This document shows positions 34,882-43,288 of a DNA stretch of 64,000 nucleotides, piece by piece (position 1 is the first letter of the stretch; each line of letters opens with the position of its first letter). The position numbers were made by a program, and so were the translations under genes. Below the pieces are notes generated by a model. The model did no database searches, was not told where the DNA came from, and saw nothing but the letters and a program-made list of their open reading frames with translations. Source of the DNA: JBLWXV01 sp048267245. Lineage in GTDB: Bacteria > Bdellovibrionota > Bacteriovoracia > Bacteriovoracales > Bacteriovoracaceae. The DNA is taken from the NCBI GenBank assembly GCA_048267245.1, contig JBLWXV010000001.1, forward strand, positions 2,341,111 through 2,405,110. Direction: 5' to 3'.

Positions 34882-37800
34882 CTACGGTATTGAGTACTTC
34901 CCTGAATTTCCAAGAGTAATATTAGCTTTCTTACTCAAAGATATTCCGTGAACGTAGATCGGCTTACCTTTAAATTTTTTCATGACATCGCTAGAGACTT
35001 TATAACTAAAGCGATATCCGGTTTGAGTAAGATTACCGCACGCGAGATTCACGGCATCTTCAGAGTTTCTATTTGCGGCGGCAGCACCAACCATTGTGCC
35101 CCCCTTACCAGCAGCACCACCCAAGTAGACGTGAACGTTCGTAGTGGGCGCCATATCATAGTCACAGGCCCACCCATTGATGTAGAAATCGCCGTTTACG
35201 GTGTTTGTTCCAATATAGCCTTTAATACCAGTCTCAGTTTCATTGGCACAATTAATCACTCTTGAGACCGAAACATGATCATTGGCGCTCCCACTACCCG
35301 TCTTTATATTTTTAAAACGTGAAACTGAACGCATTCTTATATAAAGACTATTTCCTGACGAGTAGTAGCCATCACCACTTGCGCTCTTGAGAGCATTAAG
35401 ACTCGACAGAGAGCTAGCCCCCTCAAGTCTACAATTGGCGCCGACACCATAAATTCTAAGCACAGGCGAAAAAGAAGGTCCTGCCTCAGAGTAAAAACTA
35501 ACTCGCAACTTATTATATCCCTGACTGCTCGAGAGAAGCTTGGTATCCACTAGAGCTTCATAGGAATCGGCCGGATTCAGTAGAACATTTGCTTTGCGAT
35601 TAAAGATATTGGCCCGACTTAAATCTCCCACATCTTTAAGAAGGTTCCAACTTGCCTTTGGAAGCGTTGTCGAATTATTACCATTTCTCTTCATGACAAA
35701 TGGAACTTTATTAAGAGTGTTGGATGAAGCAAACCAAAATTGTCCGACCTTAGTCGTACTTGGACACACCATAAAACCGTCTAGAGTTGGGCGGCCACCA
35801 ATCTTCTTCTCATTACATCCTGAATGCATATAGAAATTAGATTTGGGAAGAATAATAGCATTTGCACTGCCAGAGAGTGAACCATCGAGATCTCTCACAC
35901 TATTGGAATCATCAATATCAACCCACCCACTAACAGGTAGACCTTCATATTCTAAAACCAGGCGATGATAGGGTTCAGGTGTAAATGCAAGTTGTCTTGA
36001 GCGATTCACAAATTTTTCGGATCCACCAATTGTCTTTAGTGCAACAGCCGTCACATCTTTTTGGTAAGGAACATTATTCTTTAGAAATGTTTTCACTACT
36101 TTGCTAGTTGAGAATTTAGCAAACTCAACATTCGTTAACTCCCAAGGCCCGTCATAAAGAACGATACCAACTCTGCGCTCTTTCATGCGACCATTTTTTT
36201 GATCATAGAGATAATACTCATCACTTGGAAAGTGGTTATTACTCTGGGCCACGACAAGCGAGTTTTTAACGATTTGGTTATAGGCAAGAAAGAGGGCCCA
36301 ACCATTATCTGCCATTCTAAGATTGTTAAAGACTACAGTATTGCCTCGAAAATAGATTCCGGCCTGAAGGTTCTTATAAGCAACAAGGCCATTAAAAGTG
36401 GGAGTCGTAGTTGGTGCATAGTGAACAATCTCAACTCTCCTATCCCCAGGGTTATTTGGATTATTCATATTGCCCGTACTTGAGTTTAAGCGATGATCAG
36501 GGCCACCATCCCAAGTGTGACCGACCAGCGTAGAGTGGGCAACGTTATTATCAAACTTCGTAGTATTAGTAGTTCTTGGTCTAGCGAGCACTTCGCCATC
36601 ATATTCATTGGTCTTCGAATTAAATCTTCTCACCGTATCAATAAACGCCATCCAAAAACCAACACCCACCGAGCCTGCAGCGATATTGTTAACAACAGTA
36701 TTTTGAGGATTTGATATCCAGAACACACTCACTGCTGGAAAGCGACGGGCCGTTACCCCACTTGCGGCAGCATTACCGTTATCAGAAGCAAGTAAGAGTT
36801 TACTCTGGTAAGGGCGCTTCGCCCCAATCCCGATATTTCCACTAATCGTATTATTTACTTCGTTACCATCTTCAAGAAAGTAGCCATGGCCCTTGAAGTT
36901 GACACACGAATTTCCACTCACCACCGCAGAGTTCGTTTGGTGAACTGTAATACATCTTTGAAATGAGTCGTGGATACTAGAGTTTTTAATATACTGTCCA
37001 CTCACGTTTCCAGCAAAGTGCCAATGGAATGGATAACGGGCCATCACTCCGGCCTGTCCCATGCGGTGGAATTCAACACCATCAATTTGAGCAAAGCCTC
37101 CCCTATTAACCATTGTATGAGCGCCAAGTTCACCATCTGGAATATCAGTGTCTGGTATCTTAAAACTTGTCTCGTCAGATTGAACCGTAATTCGGCGAGT
37201 AAGGTTCACAACCTCGGCACGCTGATCAATACTGAGAGTTCCCATTTTCTTAGTAGCGTAGGAATCTAAGACGCCATAGTGGCGATACTTGAGTGCCTTA
37301 TCCAGAGTAATAACATTTCCGGCCGCCGAGACACTCTTAACTACAAATTTCTCATATTCAAGATAGTTATAGGACGAAGGAGCAATGGCAATAACATCAC
37401 CTGCTGCCCATTTACCAGAGACATTTCGGTTGATTTGAATTGTTGTATCCCCATTATTGGCAGTCTTTGTGAGTTTAGAAATGCCACTCTTATCACCGTT
37501 TCCATAGAGCTTAAGCTTTCCACCATTATTAACGATAAATCCACGATAAGCTGAAGAAGTCCTCGGGTTCGCACTAGAGTGCTTTAGTTCGATATAAAGT
37601 CTCTTATTAAACTTGGCCGTCTCACTGCCACATTGAAATAGTCCATTCACATAAATTTGAGTCGCTCGTATTTTGGCAGAGGCACTCGAACACACGAGTT
37701 CACCGTTGATCACCAACTGACCTACATCTACGGAACCATCAATGACCGCTCTCACCCCGGCCTTAATCTCAACTGACTTATTCGTTCCGCCTGGAATGGA

Positions 37801-37914
37801 CTTCACTAGATCAGTAAGCTTTACCGTGGCCCCATTTGCTCTTGAGGCAAAAAGCGAGATACCTAGGCATAATGTTACGGGGGCCAGTGAGAAATAACGT
37901 GAGTTTCTAGCCAT
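34882..37914 (-). CDS. G8 domain / parallel beta-helix secreted protein (CEMIP-like)
   Basis: 1010 residues with signal peptide (cleavage after SRANGA). The N-terminal G8 domain (about 32-160) contains VEIKAGVRAVIDGSVDVGQL and LVINGELVC. It is followed by a PbH1 right-handed beta-helix with the CEMIP/TMEM2/fibrocystin signatures RYPFHWHFAG, SIHDSFQRCITVHQT and GHGYFLEDGNEVNNT. The C-terminal quarter has beta-sandwich-like repeats ending in a domain with WACDYDMAPTTNVHVYLGG. In animals such proteins bind or degrade hyaluronan; in bacteria the activity is unknown, so polysaccharide binding or cleavage is inferred. Convergent with the Sco-like gene, one base apart. Confidence 0.85.
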   Translation of the reverse strand: MARNSRYFSLAPVTLCLGISLFASRANGATVKLTDLVKSIPGGTNKSVEIKAGVRAVIDGSVDVGQLVINGELVCSSASAKIRATQIYVNGLFQCGSETAKFNKRLYIELKHSSANPRTSSAYRGFIVNNGGKLKLYGNGDKSGISKLTKTANNGDTTIQINRNVSGKWAAGDVIAIAPSSYNYLEYEKFVVKSVSAAGNVITLDKALKYRHYGVLDSYATKKMGTLSIDQRAEVVNLTRRITVQSDETSFKIPDTDIPDGELGAHTMVNRGGFAQIDGVEFHRMGQAGVMARYPFHWHFAGNVSGQYIKNSSIHDSFQRCITVHQTNSAVVSGNSCVNFKGHGYFLEDGNEVNNTISGNIGIGAKRPYQSKLLLASDNGNAAASGVTARRFPAVSVFWISNPQNTVVNNIAAGSVGVGFWMAFIDTVRRFNSKTNEYDGEVLARPRTTNTTKFDNNVAHSTLVGHTWDGGPDHRLNSSTGNMNNPNNPGDRRVEIVHYAPTTTPTFNGLVAYKNLQAGIYFRGNTVVFNNLRMADNGWALFLAYNQIVKNSLVVAQSNNHFPSDEYYLYDQKNGRMKERRVGIVLYDGPWELTNVEFAKFSTSKVVKTFLKNNVPYQKDVTAVALKTIGGSEKFVNRSRQLAFTPEPYHRLVLEYEGLPVSGWVDIDDSNSVRDLDGSLSGSANAIILPKSNFYMHSGCNEKKIGGRPTLDGFMVCPSTTKVGQFWFASSNTLNKVPFVMKRNGNNSTTLPKASWNLLKDVGDLSRANIFNRKANVLLNPADSYEALVDTKLLSSSQGYNKLRVSFYSEAGPSFSPVLRIYGVGANCRLEGASSLSSLNALKSASGDGYYSSGNSLYIRMRSVSRFKNIKTGSGSANDHVSVSRVINCANETETGIKGYIGTNTVNGDFYINGWACDYDMAPTTNVHVYLGGAAGKGGTMVGAAAANRNSEDAVNLACGNLTQTGYRFSYKVSSDVMKKFKGKPIYVHGISLSKKANITLGNSGKYSIP

Positions 37915-38241
37915 AGAAAAGCCTCAATAAAAAAGAGATTTTATGAATTCTAGGCTCATTCTTCGGATTAAATACAAAAACTCTCAAGTATTTTCATAAG
38001 TACTTAAAATTAAATAACTTTATTCCTGTATAGACCTGGAAACTGAGGGCTTATTTAGCTCATTATGTTGGCGACCTGGAAATATAGAAGGTTATAAGTG
38101 AGGATTAAGAATTTAAGTCAGGTCAATCAAACCTTCCCCCTCTTTTTGCTCAGCTTGATGTATTTAAAAGTAGGCTCACTTGTTTTTCCATGATTAAGCC
38201 TGAAAGTTCCTTTTTCATCTTTTCACAATCTATGCTGAGTG
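37915..38241. other. Intergenic region at the left edge of the AT-rich island
   Basis: 327 bases upstream of the G8 gene and downstream of the 38242 gene. Contains two copies of GACCTGGAAA about 38 bases apart (near 38033 and 38071), but no RNA gene, ORF or clear terminator. AT content rises from here rightwards. Confidence 0.4.
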
Positions 38242-39360
38242 CTACTCACATTTCCCATTCACTGGATCGCAATTAAAAAGGATATTGGGAACTTTAAATG
38301 GTACGATAAATTTTTCCAAATCACTAAACTTCAAGTCACCGTTTTTAATTCTATAAATCTCTTCAGGAGTACCATCTGGAGGGCAGTTAACTCGAAGCCC
38401 ATTCTCACGATCTTCGATTTGATAGAAAAGTACATCTCCATTTTCACTAATCAAATCAACTTTTTTCATCGTATAAGTTGAGAATTGCTTCACACCATAA
38501 TATTTCAAAAGAAAGTTGGGGTTAACAAAAACCCCCTCAACTTCATTACTATATTTCTTTCCATTCTCATTAAGGACGTAAAATCGAATTAAATCTCCAT
38601 CATTCTTATACCCAACAACTCTTTTCTTCAACGCAATCTCATTGGCGACAGGTATCCCCAATTCATCAATCAATTTGACCCTCGCTCTAAAGCCCCGTCG
38701 AAAGCAATCACTCGCGCAATTAGTCTCTAGTTTTAAAGAATGCTCTCCATCACGTGCAAAGAAATTTGTATGTTTTGGATAGTATCCAAATTTCTTTAAC
38801 CAAGGAAGCCAGATAGCACCACCTAAACGACCAGGTCCATTATATGGAATCATGGGCGGCCAAATAAAGTAATTGCTTGCAACTGACGAACCTAGGTTAA
38901 GTTGATCAGATAAATTGCCATAGGAGGCATCAATATTCTTCAAAAAGTATACGTCGTGATTTAAAACAAAAAATATTCGATTTGTTATAACAACATTACC
39001 AATAGGTATTTTAAAATCGCTACTAGAGTATAGCTTTTCAACTAATAATTCTGGCCCATCTAAGGCTAGCTCAATCGGCGCCTCTTTGGATTTTAGGATT
39101 TTCTTAAAACAATTTTCATCACAGTCTACAAGATTACTCTTTAGCTCACTTATATTTTCTGCCTCAGAATATTTTCTAAAAGACTCTTTAGGATAGTCAT
39201 TTTCCAACATCCTATCAACACCATCAAGGGCGCGCGTATTTAAAAATCTAAGATGAATTAACTCTTTATAAAAATAGTCGTCCCCGACCTCCTGGGAAAA
39301 CAAAAACTCACTGCAAACTGAAACTAACACAAGAAGTAGGATCTTAACTAATTTTGACAT
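38242..39360 (-). CDS. Secreted hypothetical protein (island gene 1)
   Basis: 372 residues with signal peptide (KLVKILLLVLVSVCSEFLFS). The mature protein is mixed alpha/beta with cysteine pairs (DCDENC, NCASDC, NCDPVNGKC). A Trp/Pro-rich centre, NYFIWPPMIPYNGPGRLGG, is distinctive. No family recognised. AT-rich codon use differs from neighbours such as the G8 gene. Repeat copy A lies about 180 bases upstream in the same orientation. Confidence 0.7.
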   Translation of the reverse strand: MSKLVKILLLVLVSVCSEFLFSQEVGDDYFYKELIHLRFLNTRALDGVDRMLENDYPKESFRKYSEAENISELKSNLVDCDENCFKKILKSKEAPIELALDGPELLVEKLYSSSDFKIPIGNVVITNRIFFVLNHDVYFLKNIDASYGNLSDQLNLGSSVASNYFIWPPMIPYNGPGRLGGAIWLPWLKKFGYYPKHTNFFARDGEHSLKLETNCASDCFRRGFRARVKLIDELGIPVANEIALKKRVVGYKNDGDLIRFYVLNENGKKYSNEVEGVFVNPNFLLKYYGVKQFSTYTMKKVDLISENGDVLFYQIEDRENGLRVNCPPDGTPEEIYRIKNGDLKFSDLEKFIVPFKVPNILFNCDPVNGKCE

Positions 39361-39509
39361 CTAACTACCATCTTCGAATTCAAAAGAATCCACTCTGAGA
39401 ACAACTTACACCACCCTTCAAAGTTGCCTCAAACATATAATTCAACGTTCAATAAACCTCAAAAAAAACATACAAATTCTAATATGATAAGCCTAAAGAG
39501 ACTTCTAAT

Positions 39510-39680
39510 TTAGATAATTATTACTCTCATAATAAATTTAGATTGAGCTTGCTGCCAAGAGTCCCAGAAGTCATTTGGCACTAGCGGAAATAAAAAGGGG
39601 GCGCCCTGCAAAGGCTTCAAACCAGAACCTCGACAAGGGTTTATGCTATAAATTGGATGCACACCGATATTTGGCTTCAT
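39510..39680 (-). CDS. Small ORF carrying repeat copy A peptide
   Basis: 56 codons from ATG 39680 to TAA 39510. It contains the repeat-derived peptide LQGAPFLFPLVPNDFWDS, then a variable tail QQAQSKFIMRVIII; the N-terminal part starts MKPNIGVHPIYS. No good ribosome site precedes it. Four of the six base differences between this copy and copy B are synonymous in this frame, a coding-type pattern. It may be a genuine small protein, or the decayed 3' end of a longer gene. Lies 63 bases downstream of the nucleotidyltransferase gene on the same strand. Confidence 0.4.
   Translation of the reverse strand: MKPNIGVHPIYSINPCRGSGLKPLQGAPFLFPLVPNDFWDSWQQAQSKFIMRVIII
39541..39613 (-). repeat. Direct repeat copy A (73 bp)
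   Basis: Aligns without gaps to copy B (42924-42996), 67 of 73 identical. The shared part includes AGAGTCCC, GTCAT-TGGCAC and a G/C-rich palindrome next to an A-run. Similarity to B extends weakly for about 50 bases towards the gene at 38242 (shared ATAATTATC and TTATCATA in minus orientation). Confidence 0.85.
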
Positions 39681-39743
39681 CTTGATTAATCACTTTTCAC
39701 GGAATTTCACTCAAAAGTGCGCCCAAGCATGCACAGAATCTAA

Positions 39744-40298
39744 TTAATTTCCTTCTTTGAGGAGTGAGAGAAATTCATCAAAGACATCAGCGCGTTTCTC
39801 TCCTTCGCACCATTTTTTAATCTTATCGTAGGAAACTGATTGCGCCTTGGCCACTAAGATGGCCTGATCTAAACACTCCCTACTCTTAAAATAAATATAG
39901 CTCGCGAGTCGGTCTTTCACACAGTCTGTTGGCGACAGAACCTTTATCACTGTTCCATCACTCTCAATCTCATCTGGAGTAACATTGACCTCTTCTCCAA
40001 TCTCAATTGGCCCGCTCACAAACTCGATGAATATATGTGTGCATTCTGGATGAACATAGTGGCGACTACCCTTTTGCTCAAAGCCAATCTCTTTCATTCT
40101 CTTCTTAAGATCTTTGACAAATAAATCAGTCATCACAAAATCAAGATCACCGGAACGGTATGCTCCTTTCGAATAAATAGAAACTACTGCTCCACCCACA
40201 AGAACTGTGTCGATGCCATTCTTTACCAAATGTGTTGCTACGTATTGCCAGAGCTCATATTCATTACAGTTTTTAAAATCAATCATGCTCAAGCTCAC
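39744..40298 (-). CDS. Nucleotidyltransferase-fold protein, candidate toxin
   Basis: 184 residues. Nucleotidyltransferase motif VGGAVVSIYSKGAYRSGDLD (GG ... DxD), a later conserved acidic/strand segment IFIEFVSGPIEIGE, and SPTDCVKDRLASYIYFKS, comparable to the 'pedLixxKlxAl' helix of AbiEii/MenT-type toxins. It is shorter than AbiEii (about 300) and overlaps the winged-helix gene upstream by 4 bases (ATGA). By family logic such proteins modify tRNA or other RNA 3' ends or proteins with nucleotides. Toxicity is inferred from gene order and operator arrangement, not shown. Confidence 0.78.
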   Translation of the reverse strand: MSLSMIDFKNCNEYELWQYVATHLVKNGIDTVLVGGAVVSIYSKGAYRSGDLDFVMTDLFVKDLKKRMKEIGFEQKGSRHYVHPECTHIFIEFVSGPIEIGEEVNVTPDEIESDGTVIKVLSPTDCVKDRLASYIYFKSRECLDQAILVAKAQSVSYDKIKKWCEGEKRADVFDEFLSLLKEGN

Positions 40299-40636
40299 TT
40301 ATCTGAGAGTACAGGTTTTCCCTTTTTACGCGGTCGCCTTCTCTCTGAAAAAAGTGATTCTTTTTGACTAATTGAGAGTGAGTTATAAAAGACACCGATC
40401 AACTCTTGAAGCTTTTTGGTTAGGCCAAGCTTTGGATTGAAAGTATAAATCCTCGTCGTTCCAATTTTCTTACTCACCAAAATTCCTGCTTGGTCGAACT
40501 TATCTAACTGCTTTTGTACTTGGCTAAGAGTTATATCCATATCTTTGGCCAGACCAGAAGCATAGGCTTCGCCGTAATGATAAAGATAGAGCATGACTTT
40601 TGAGGCGGTTTCACTGCCGAATATTGTTTCAATCAT
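40295..40636 (-). CDS. Winged-helix DNA-binding protein, candidate antitoxin/autorepressor
   Basis: 113 residues. Helix-turn-helix and wing from about 8 to 65: KVMLYLYHYGEAYASGLAKD, then recognition helix TLSQVQKQLDKFDQAGIL, then wing VSKKIGTTRIYTFNP. The basic C-terminus (RRRPRKKGKP) is a likely nucleic-acid tail. It is the first gene of the nucleotidyltransferase operon. Its promoter contains two tandem palindromes, as expected for cooperative autorepression. AbiEi antitoxins also have an N-terminal winged helix but are about 200 residues, so this is a shorter relative or analogue. Confidence 0.82.
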   Translation of the reverse strand: MIETIFGSETASKVMLYLYHYGEAYASGLAKDMDITLSQVQKQLDKFDQAGILVSKKIGTTRIYTFNPKLGLTKKLQELIGVFYNSLSISQKESLFSERRRPRKKGKPVLSDK

Positions 40637-40642
40637 ACTCTA

Positions 40643-40691
40643 ATTATAAACCTACTTAATAGGTGGATCAACCTATTAAATAGGTAGATCA
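40643..40691 (-). promoter_or_regulatory. Promoter with tandem palindromic operators for the wHTH-nucleotidyltransferase operon
   Basis: Minus strand: -35 TTGATC (40671-40666), 17-base spacer, -10 TATAAT (40648-40643). Six bases separate the -10 from the ATG, so transcription should begin at or within the start codon (leaderless). Two 21-base direct repeats (40650-40670 and 40671-40691, 18 of 21 identical) each contain a palindrome: ACCTACTTAATAGGT inside the spacer and ACCTATTAAATAGGT just upstream of -35. Spacing of 21 bases is two helical turns, fitting cooperative binding of a dimeric repressor. Confidence 0.75.
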
Positions 40692-40701
40692 AAATGTACT
40701 T

Positions 40702-41112
40702 TCAGACACTTACAGCATTTCCTAAAGACACATCATTTTGAGGTGCCCTCACAAACACTTCCGAATCTTCTTCATCATTTTCCAGAACAAAGCCACCAGA
40801 AATTCTTAACTTTCTAGCGATCTCTGTAAGACATAGAATTGCAACGTGGACCGTGAAATAAAGCAGCTTCCCCCAGAAGCGAGAGACGACCCAGCGCCGG
40901 GGCCCAGCATAACCAAGGATGGGGGATGTATACAACGGTGACTCTTCTAATGAAGGCCAAAAAATTAGAGCGGAAGGCCACGAATGTCGAGATGGGAACG
41001 ATGCCATAGAAGATAGGTGAATCTCTAAGACCTCAAGCAGAGATTGCTGACAAGAGGCGTAAGCTAATCTTCAAACAAGTGAGAGGCACAATGATTGTGC
41101 CCCAAAATTTTT
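40702..41112. other. GC-rich patch in AT-rich island: possible element remnant or RNA
   Basis: Roughly 40850-41030 is much richer in G+C than its surroundings. An open frame of 101 codons runs on the minus strand (40702-41007, peptide with RHSWPSALIFWPSLEESPLY) and a 33-codon frame with ATG on the plus strand crosses the same patch. A plus-strand hairpin GGCACAA-TGA-TTGTGCC (41085-41101) followed by a T-run resembles an intrinsic terminator. No family is recognised. It may be the remains of a mobile element or a structured RNA on the plus strand; neither frame is called a gene with confidence. Confidence 0.3.
41085..41112 (+). terminator. Intrinsic terminator-like hairpin
   Basis: Perfect 7-bp stem GGCACAA/TTGTGCC with loop TGA, then CCAAAATTTTT on the plus strand. 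There is no annotated plus-strand gene upstream, which is why it hints at a plus-strand transcript from the GC-rich patch. Confidence 0.4.
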
Positions 41113-41293
41113 AAATGCTTCTAAGGAAGTCTTAATTTTATATTCATTTTTGGAACCAGTAGCCTTATCCTCATCAACTGTGCTTATCTGAGTTTTTGAC
41201 TCACGTTACCTCCAAAGAAGAATGGAGGTGGACTAGAATTGAGTTATGATTAACTAAAAAAAATAGGAAGGACTTTTCTTACACCCTACAAGC

Positions 41294-42781
41294 TTACACT
41301 GAGAACGGGAATGCTAAATAAAACAAGCGATACAAAGACAGTCCTACACAGATAAATATTAATGCCGTTAAAAAATTAATACTATGAATATTTATTGAGC
41401 GAAGGATAAAATTCTTTCCAAATAGCTTAAAAATCCACCACCGATAAAAACTAAGACCAATAATAGAAAGAGATACCGCCAACCAAAAGCAAACATACTT
41501 CAAAGGCAAAATTAAATAAACAAAGATGCAATATACCAAGAAATAATCTAGAAACGATAAGAGTATAGGACACATCACTACAATCAACCAATTCAACCTT
41601 AATTTATTAAATATTTTGCTCAATATAAAAATTGATAAATTTATAAAAAGTATAAGAAAAATTTCAAGATTAGATCGTAATGTTTCAAGCAACCACTCCT
41701 TGAAATTATTAAAATATCGAAAATCAAGATTCTTTTTTATAAAAAAAGGTGTAAAAAACCTATTTTCTTCCCATTTTATAACAACATTAAGTTTTTTAAT
41801 TTTTGCACCATGAAGATATGGCCATTCAAGATTTTGATTACTCGGCAAAACTATATTTTCCTGCCAATCTTGGGATGCTTTTTGTTCAGGCTTAAAACCT
41901 ATAGTTAAGCCTCTATTCCAACCAAAATTACTCTCGCTAATTTTGACGATTTTATCTCCACCAAATTCAGGACATACCCTATTAGGCTGACAATTGTCTC
42001 CAAAACCAAAATTATGTAAATTAGGGAAGAAATGAGCAGGAATATGCTGAAGTTCTAATGTATCTAAATGATGTCTCTCTAAAAAAACAATTTCCTCACC
42101 CCCATTCGATATGAAGTAGAAACCATTCTGATAAGGCCTTCCATTTTCGTATTTAACTAATTGCACATTGGCTGGGTTCTTTTCAAGCTCTACATTTGAT
42201 GGATTATCTATACTTCCAGTAACCTTTATTACAAGATTTTGAATATTCTCCTGGTAAAAAATAGGCAGACTAATTAAAAACTGCTTACTCTCATTTAATT
42301 TAGGATGATTGCCATGTTTGTAATTAAAATAGTAAGCATCATTCAGCATCAATTTATGAGGGAAGCTTGATCTTTTCTCCCAACCTCCTTGAAATGGATA
42401 AAACCTTTTAACAGTGTTATGGCCTATTTTGACTTTAGGAAAATATCCCTGTTTCGAAAGTTCTTTCCATTCAAAGCCATCTTCTAGTGGAAACAAGAGA
42501 TACAGTACATCATTAGACTTGCTAGAAATTACCCATTGTTTCTCCTTAACAAATCCAGAAACAAAAGGCGAATGCAATGTATATGATGGATAGGACACTT
42601 CTCTAACATTAAGCCCATCAGCATCTCCAACAGCAATTTCCATTTGAAAGAGAGTATCTAAGCTCGCTTGATAAATAGTCGTCGAATAAGAAGCGGTTGA
42701 GAAAAAAAGCAATTTCAAAACAATTGGAAGCTTAATGCTAAAGAGCCATTTTATAAAACTCCAACAATTATTCCTTTTCAA
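41294..42781 (-). CDS. Secreted/membrane hypothetical protein (island gene 2)
   Basis: 495 residues. An N-terminal signal or anchor (about 16-33) is followed by an extracytoplasmic region of about 330 residues, rich in aromatic residues (FYPFQGGWEKRSSFP, GFGDNCQPNRVC). Four or five C-terminal membrane helices (about 370-490) follow. The base composition is strongly AT-rich. No known family. It starts about 120 bases downstream of repeat copy B in the same orientation, and is separated from the winged-helix module by the GC-rich patch. Confidence 0.7.
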   Translation of the reverse strand: MKRNNCWSFIKWLFSIKLPIVLKLLFFSTASYSTTIYQASLDTLFQMEIAVGDADGLNVREVSYPSYTLHSPFVSGFVKEKQWVISSKSNDVLYLLFPLEDGFEWKELSKQGYFPKVKIGHNTVKRFYPFQGGWEKRSSFPHKLMLNDAYYFNYKHGNHPKLNESKQFLISLPIFYQENIQNLVIKVTGSIDNPSNVELEKNPANVQLVKYENGRPYQNGFYFISNGGEEIVFLERHHLDTLELQHIPAHFFPNLHNFGFGDNCQPNRVCPEFGGDKIVKISESNFGWNRGLTIGFKPEQKASQDWQENIVLPSNQNLEWPYLHGAKIKKLNVVIKWEENRFFTPFFIKKNLDFRYFNNFKEWLLETLRSNLEIFLILFINLSIFILSKIFNKLRLNWLIVVMCPILLSFLDYFLVYCIFVYLILPLKYVCFWLAVSLSIIGLSFYRWWIFKLFGKNFILRSINIHSINFLTALIFICVGLSLYRLFYLAFPFSV

Positions 42782-42923
42782 AAATTACTTCCTCCAGCTC
42801 ATGTGCTTAGCTTATGTTTTCAAATGATCGAATTTGATCCCTTAAATGGGATTTAAGCTCTTAGTATGATAAATCAGATAGAGATTTAACTAGGATAATT
42901 ATTACTATCGAAATATTTTTATT

Positions 42924-42996
42924 GATTGAGTTTGCTGCCAAGAGTCCCAAAAGTCATCTGGCACCAGCGGAAATAAAAAAGGGGCCCCCTGCAAAG
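42924..42996 (-). repeat. Direct repeat copy B (73 bp)
   Basis: Gap-free alignment with copy A over 73 bases (six differences) and identical to copy C over 56 bases (42941-42996) apart from a four-G insertion in C. In the minus frame it reads LQGAPFLFPLVPDDFWDS then a different tail (WQQTQSIKIFR and stop). An in-frame TAA lies eight codons before the shared peptide, so no full ORF survives here. Confidence 0.85.
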
Positions 42997-43288
42997 ACAC
43001 AGACTCCTGTTTTTACAGGTGGTTAGAGCAAGATTTCGAGGAATTGCCCTTCTTTATATCATCACTTCTCATAATAATTAATGAATTCTCATCTCAAAGT
43101 GTGGCTAAGTGTGGCTAAAATAGACAAAGAGCTTTACTGCAATCTCTGATAAAGAAGTCGTTTTGCATATCGCTCAAAAAAATCAAGAGATACATAACAA
43201 TACTCAAGTACTTGGATACGAAAACGTTGTTGCAAATAAGAGGAATGAGTCTTCCCCCTCATCCTACACTTGTCTACGAATAGAACTT

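Noticed and set aside
36199..37554. Several 70-105 codon plus-strand frames opposite the G8 protein gene
   Set aside because: They are antisense to conserved beta-helix codons and have no start signals or motifs.
43099..43118. Tandem GTGTGGCTAA repeat
   Set aside because: Only two 10-base units in an otherwise featureless gap; too short and isolated to support a functional call.
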